Below, one piece after another: positions 6,046 to 8,711 of a stretch of 8,711 bases of DNA; position 1 is the stretch's first letter, and every line of letters begins with the position of its first letter. The position numbers and the translations under genes were made by a program. Source of the stretch: Oscillospiraceae bacterium (GTDB lineage: Bacteria > Bacillota > Clostridia > Oscillospirales > Acutalibacteraceae); NCBI GenBank assembly GCA_902774165.1, contig CACYHJ010000080.1:1-8711 (forward strand), written 5' to 3'. The notes beneath the pieces were generated by a model. It was not told where the DNA came from. It saw only the letters and a program-made list of their open reading frames with translations, and did not search any database.

Positions 6046-6082
6046 TATTGGTTGACACATTTTACTCAAAACCTTAAGATTT

Positions 6083-6187
6083 CAGAAGACGTTTTCTTCT
6101 CTCGTCCCGCCCGTCGGGGACGACAAGCCGGAAAACGCCGGATCCGGCCCGGTCCCGGGGCGGCTTGTCCTGATTTCCCGTCTTCTG
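6083..6187. repeat. Nested inverted-repeat region downstream of glgP
   Basis: Outer arms CAGAAGACG (6083-6091) and CGTCTTCTG (6179-6187) are perfect. Inside are TCGTCCC/GGGACGA (6102-6108, 6117-6123) and GACAAGCCG/CGGCTTGTC (6122-6130, 6161-6169); the latter encloses the 12-bp palindrome GCCGGATCCGGC (6137-6148). The whole could fold as a branched structure starting about 12 bases after the glgP stop on its transcript. No stem is followed by a clear U-tract, so it is not a typical intrinsic terminator. It may be a 3' UTR structure, a small RNA or a short IR element. Confidence 0.55.
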
Positions 6188-6199
6188 CGCGGCGGCTCT

Positions 6200-8611
6200 T
6201 TACCGCTTCACCGTCTCGGTATGCCAGATATTCGTGGCGTAATCCATGATCGCCCGGTCGGCGGCGAACATGCCCGAATTGGCGATGTTCGCAAGGCTCA
6301 TGCGGTTCCAGCGGTCCCGGTCGCCGTAAATCGTCTCGACGTTCTTCTGAGCCGCGCGGTAATCCGCGAAATCCGCGAGGGTCATATACCGGTCGCCGTT
6401 CAGCAGGGCGTTGATCAGCAGCGGGAACTGCTGCCCGTTCACGCCGCCGCGCTCGATGAAATCCAGCGCTGCCTTGAGCTCCGGATTGTTGACGTAATAG
6501 TCCCGCGGGTTGTAGCCGGCGCGTTTGCGGGCGTTGACTTCCTCGGTGTTCATGCCGAAGATCAGGATATTGTCCGCGCCCACGTTCTCAAAGATCTCGA
6601 TGTTCGCGCCGTCCATGGTGCCCAGCGTCAGCGCGCCGTTGATCATGAATTTCATGTTGCCGGTGCCGCTGGCTTCGGTGCCTGCCAGCGAAATCTGCTC
6701 GCTGATCTCCGCAGAGGGCATCAGCAGCTCCGCCGCGGTGACGCAGTAGTTCTCAAAGAAGTAGACCTTGAGATACTGACTCACGACCGGGTCGGCGTTG
6801 ATCATATCCGACAGGGTGCAGATCAGGTGAATGATCTCCTTCGCCAGCGCGTAGCTCGCCGCGGCCTTCGCGCCGAAAATATAGGTGTGGGGCGTATAGT
6901 TCCCGTTGGGGTTGTTTTTGATCTCCAGATACTTCGCGACGATCTGCAGCACGTTCAGCTGCTGGCGCTTGTATTCGTGCAGGCGCTTGACCTGAATGTC
7001 GAAGATGCTCGCCGGGTCGAGCGAGACGCCGGAGACGCGCTTGATATATTTCGCGGTGCGCTCTTTGTTGTGCAGCTTGATCAGCTCGAGCTGCTGCAGG
7101 AACGCCGGATCCTCGGCGAATTTTTCAAGATTTTTGAGCTCCGACGCGTTGTATACGAAGCCGCCGCCGATGCTGTCGGTGATCAGCTGCGTCAGCTCCG
7201 GGTTCGCCTGGCACAGCCAGCGGCGGTGGGCGATGCCGTTGGTGACGTTGGTGAACTTCGCGGGGGTCAGCCGGTAGTAATCGTTGAATACGGAATCCTT
7301 CAGGATCTGGCTGTGCAGCGCCGAAACGCCGTTCACGCTGTAACAGGCGGCGCAGCAGAGGTTCGCCATCCGGACCGACCCGCCGGAGATCACCGCCGTG
7401 CGCTCCACGTATGCCGCGTCGCCGGTGCAGCTCCACACAAAGGCTCTGTAACGGTTGTCGATCTCCTTGATGATCTGATAGATGCGCGGCAGCAGCGAGC
7501 GGACCAGATCCTCCGTCCAGCACTCCAGCGCCTCGCTCATGACCGTGTGGTTCGTATACGCCACGGTTTTGGTGACAATGCTCCACGCCTCGTCCCAGCC
7601 GTAGCCGCACTCGTCCATCATAATGCGCATCATTTCCGGGATGCACAGGGTGGGATGGGTATCGTTGATGTGGATCGTGTTTTTCTCCGGCAGGTTGTCG
7701 AGGGTGCCGAACAGGTGCAGATGGTGCCGGATGATGTCCTGCACCGAAGCGGAGACGAGGAAATACTGCTGCTTGAGCCGCAGGCTCTTGCCCTCCGGGT
7801 GGTTGTCGGCGGGGTAGAGGACCTTGCTGATCATCTCCGCCATGGCGTTGGCCTCGGAGGCCTTCAGCAGATCGCCCACGATCATCGCGTTCAGGTCGAA
7901 GGCAAGGCCTTTTGCCGACCACAGGCGCAGCAGGCTGACGCCCTTGCCGTCCTTGCCGGCGACGAACATGTCGCAGGGCACCGCGCGGATCACGGTGGCG
8001 TCCACGGTTTCGGCGCTGTATCTGCCGCCGTCCCAGCGTTCGACGATCCTGCCGCCGATGCTCACGTCCACGGCGCTTTCCTCCTTCGCGGTCAGCCATA
8101 CGCTGCCGCCGGGAAGCCAGTTGTCCGGCAGCTCGATCTGCTGCCCGTCCACGATCTTCTGCTTGAAAATGCCGTATTCATAAAGGATCGAATAGCCTCT
8201 GCCGTGTACGCCCTGCGTCGCCATCGCGTCAAGATAGCATGCCGCCAGACGCCCCAGGCCGCCGTTGCCCAGGCCCGCGTCCGGCTCGCAGTCGTACAGC
8301 CGGTCGAGGTTGACGCCGTAATCCTTCAGCGCCGAGGCAAAGGTTTTGGATAAATTCAGGTTGTAAAGCGTATTCTTGAGGGAACGTCCCATCAGGAATT
8401 CCAGCGAGAGGTAATAGACCCGCTTCGCGCCGGCTTTGTCCGCCGCGGCGGAGAAGCTGCGCCTGCCCTCCGTCATCATGTCGTTGCAGATCATCGCGAC
8501 CGCGCGGTAGAAATGGTCGAAATTCGCGTTTTCGGGGGAAACGCCGAAGAAATGCGAGAGCTTTGTCTCGATCAGTTCCTTCGTTTTGGCCTTTGAAAGT
8601 CTGTAATTCAT
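6200..8611 (-). CDS. glgP: Glycogen/maltodextrin phosphorylase (GT35)
   Basis: This cytoplasmic PLP-dependent enzyme releases glucose 1-phosphate from the non-reducing ends of glycogen or maltodextrin using phosphate. It has 803 residues, the usual bacterial length (E. coli MalP and GlgP are about 800-815). Motifs include YYLSLEFLMGR (66-76), EPDAGLGNGGLGRLAACYLD (109-128), HINDTHPTL (314-322), AYTNHTVMSEALE (351-363), FTNVTNGIAHRRW (453-465), the phosphate/PLP region VKRLHEYKRQ (541-550) and EASGTGNMKF (646-655) with PLP-binding K654. All core motifs are intact. The GGAGGG ribosome binding site lies 6 bases before the ATG at 8611. A perfect 9+3+9 palindrome at 8658-8678 is a possible control site. 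No other glycogen gene is visible in the window. Substrate preference between glycogen and maltodextrin cannot be decided from sequence reading. Confidence 0.97.
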   Translation of the reverse strand: MNYRLSKAKTKELIETKLSHFFGVSPENANFDHFYRAVAMICNDMMTEGRRSFSAAADKAGAKRVYYLSLEFLMGRSLKNTLYNLNLSKTFASALKDYGVNLDRLYDCEPDAGLGNGGLGRLAACYLDAMATQGVHGRGYSILYEYGIFKQKIVDGQQIELPDNWLPGGSVWLTAKEESAVDVSIGGRIVERWDGGRYSAETVDATVIRAVPCDMFVAGKDGKGVSLLRLWSAKGLAFDLNAMIVGDLLKASEANAMAEMISKVLYPADNHPEGKSLRLKQQYFLVSASVQDIIRHHLHLFGTLDNLPEKNTIHINDTHPTLCIPEMMRIMMDECGYGWDEAWSIVTKTVAYTNHTVMSEALECWTEDLVRSLLPRIYQIIKEIDNRYRAFVWSCTGDAAYVERTAVISGGSVRMANLCCAACYSVNGVSALHSQILKDSVFNDYYRLTPAKFTNVTNGIAHRRWLCQANPELTQLITDSIGGGFVYNASELKNLEKFAEDPAFLQQLELIKLHNKERTAKYIKRVSGVSLDPASIFDIQVKRLHEYKRQQLNVLQIVAKYLEIKNNPNGNYTPHTYIFGAKAAASYALAKEIIHLICTLSDMINADPVVSQYLKVYFFENYCVTAAELLMPSAEISEQISLAGTEASGTGNMKFMINGALTLGTMDGANIEIFENVGADNILIFGMNTEEVNARKRAGYNPRDYYVNNPELKAALDFIERGGVNGQQFPLLINALLNGDRYMTLADFADYRAAQKNVETIYGDRDRWNRMSLANIANSGMFAADRAIMDYATNIWHTETVKR

Positions 8612-8657
8612 AAATAACCCTCCGTATGCAGGTTGCTATAAACAAAAATGCTGTAAA

Positions 8658-8678
8658 TTTTATGCAAAATGCATAAAA
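8658..8678. promoter_or_regulatory. Perfect 9+3+9 palindrome upstream of glgP
   Basis: Arms TTTTATGCA (8658-8666) and TGCATAAAA (8670-8678) are perfect, with an AAA spacer on the plus strand. It lies about 47-67 bases upstream of the glgP ATG in AT-rich DNA. On the minus strand a TAAAAT that could act as a -10 box lies at its downstream edge, though its -35 partner is weak. The position fits a repressor operator overlapping the promoter. A further TGCATA half-site lies near 8625-8630. I cannot name the regulator. Confidence 0.55.
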
Positions 8679-8711
8679 CAGATCCACTCTGAATCCATGT
8701 TATCCGTTATT

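Noticed and set aside
5992..6069. N-terminal extension of the zinc-ribbon protein to an ATG at 6069
   Set aside because: The extension would contain the consensus promoter and the ribosome binding site used by the ATG at 5991, and it has no ribosome binding site of its own that I can see.
7125..8099. Minus-strand 324-codon frame overlapping glgP in another frame
   Set aside because: Arg/Gly/Pro-rich out-of-frame shadow of glgP with no recognisable motif.
6221..8353. Long plus-strand open frame (710 codons) opposite glgP
   Set aside because: Mirror of glgP codon usage with no domain or motif; glgP itself is intact and conserved throughout.

Overview
The window looks like chromosomal DNA of an anaerobic, moderately GC-rich Gram-positive bacterium, most likely a gut or rumen Clostridia member (Oscillospiraceae/Ruminococcaceae-like). 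This is inferred from rubrerythrin, strong GGAGG ribosome binding sites, a clostridial-type DAHP synthase variant, a DUF6273 plus dockerin secreted protein, and U-tract terminators. No taxonomic marker gene is present. There is no rRNA, tRNA, CRISPR array, integrase or transposase.

Layout, left to right. (1) The 3' part of a rubrerythrin gene (+), ending at a terminator at 506-537 that also lies downstream of the convergent gene. (2) A type I DAHP synthase gene (-, 616-1644), the first step of aromatic amino acid synthesis. Its upstream DNA has a good promoter, a 19-bp palindrome at the predicted start site, and a nested hairpin in the leader. (3) A 405-bp divergent intergenic region (1645-2049) with clustered short repeats and copy 1 of a dispersed hairpin element. 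(4) A 1106-aa secreted multidomain protein (+, 2050-5370): signal peptide, DUF6273/C-type-lectin-like domain, class 3 lipase-like alpha/beta hydrolase, beta-rich region, InlB-like repeat, Pro/Thr linker and a two-repeat dockerin. (5) A perfect 16-bp terminator stem, then copy 2 of the hairpin element in inverted orientation. (6) A 137-aa two-pass membrane protein with a C-terminal zinc ribbon (-, 5578-5991) behind a consensus promoter. (7) A 105-bp nested inverted-repeat region just after the glycogen phosphorylase stop codon. (8) Glycogen phosphorylase glgP (-, 6200-8611), with a perfect 9+3+9 palindrome upstream.

The genes do not form one operon or an obvious pathway: peroxide defence, aromatic synthesis, a secreted dockerin enzyme, a small membrane protein and glycogen breakdown each appear to have their own signals. 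The most interesting items are the unusual lectin-like/lipase/dockerin architecture, the pair of structured repeats that flank it (44 bp core with 3 differences, plus a second hairpin showing a compensatory base-pair change), and the DAHP synthase control region.
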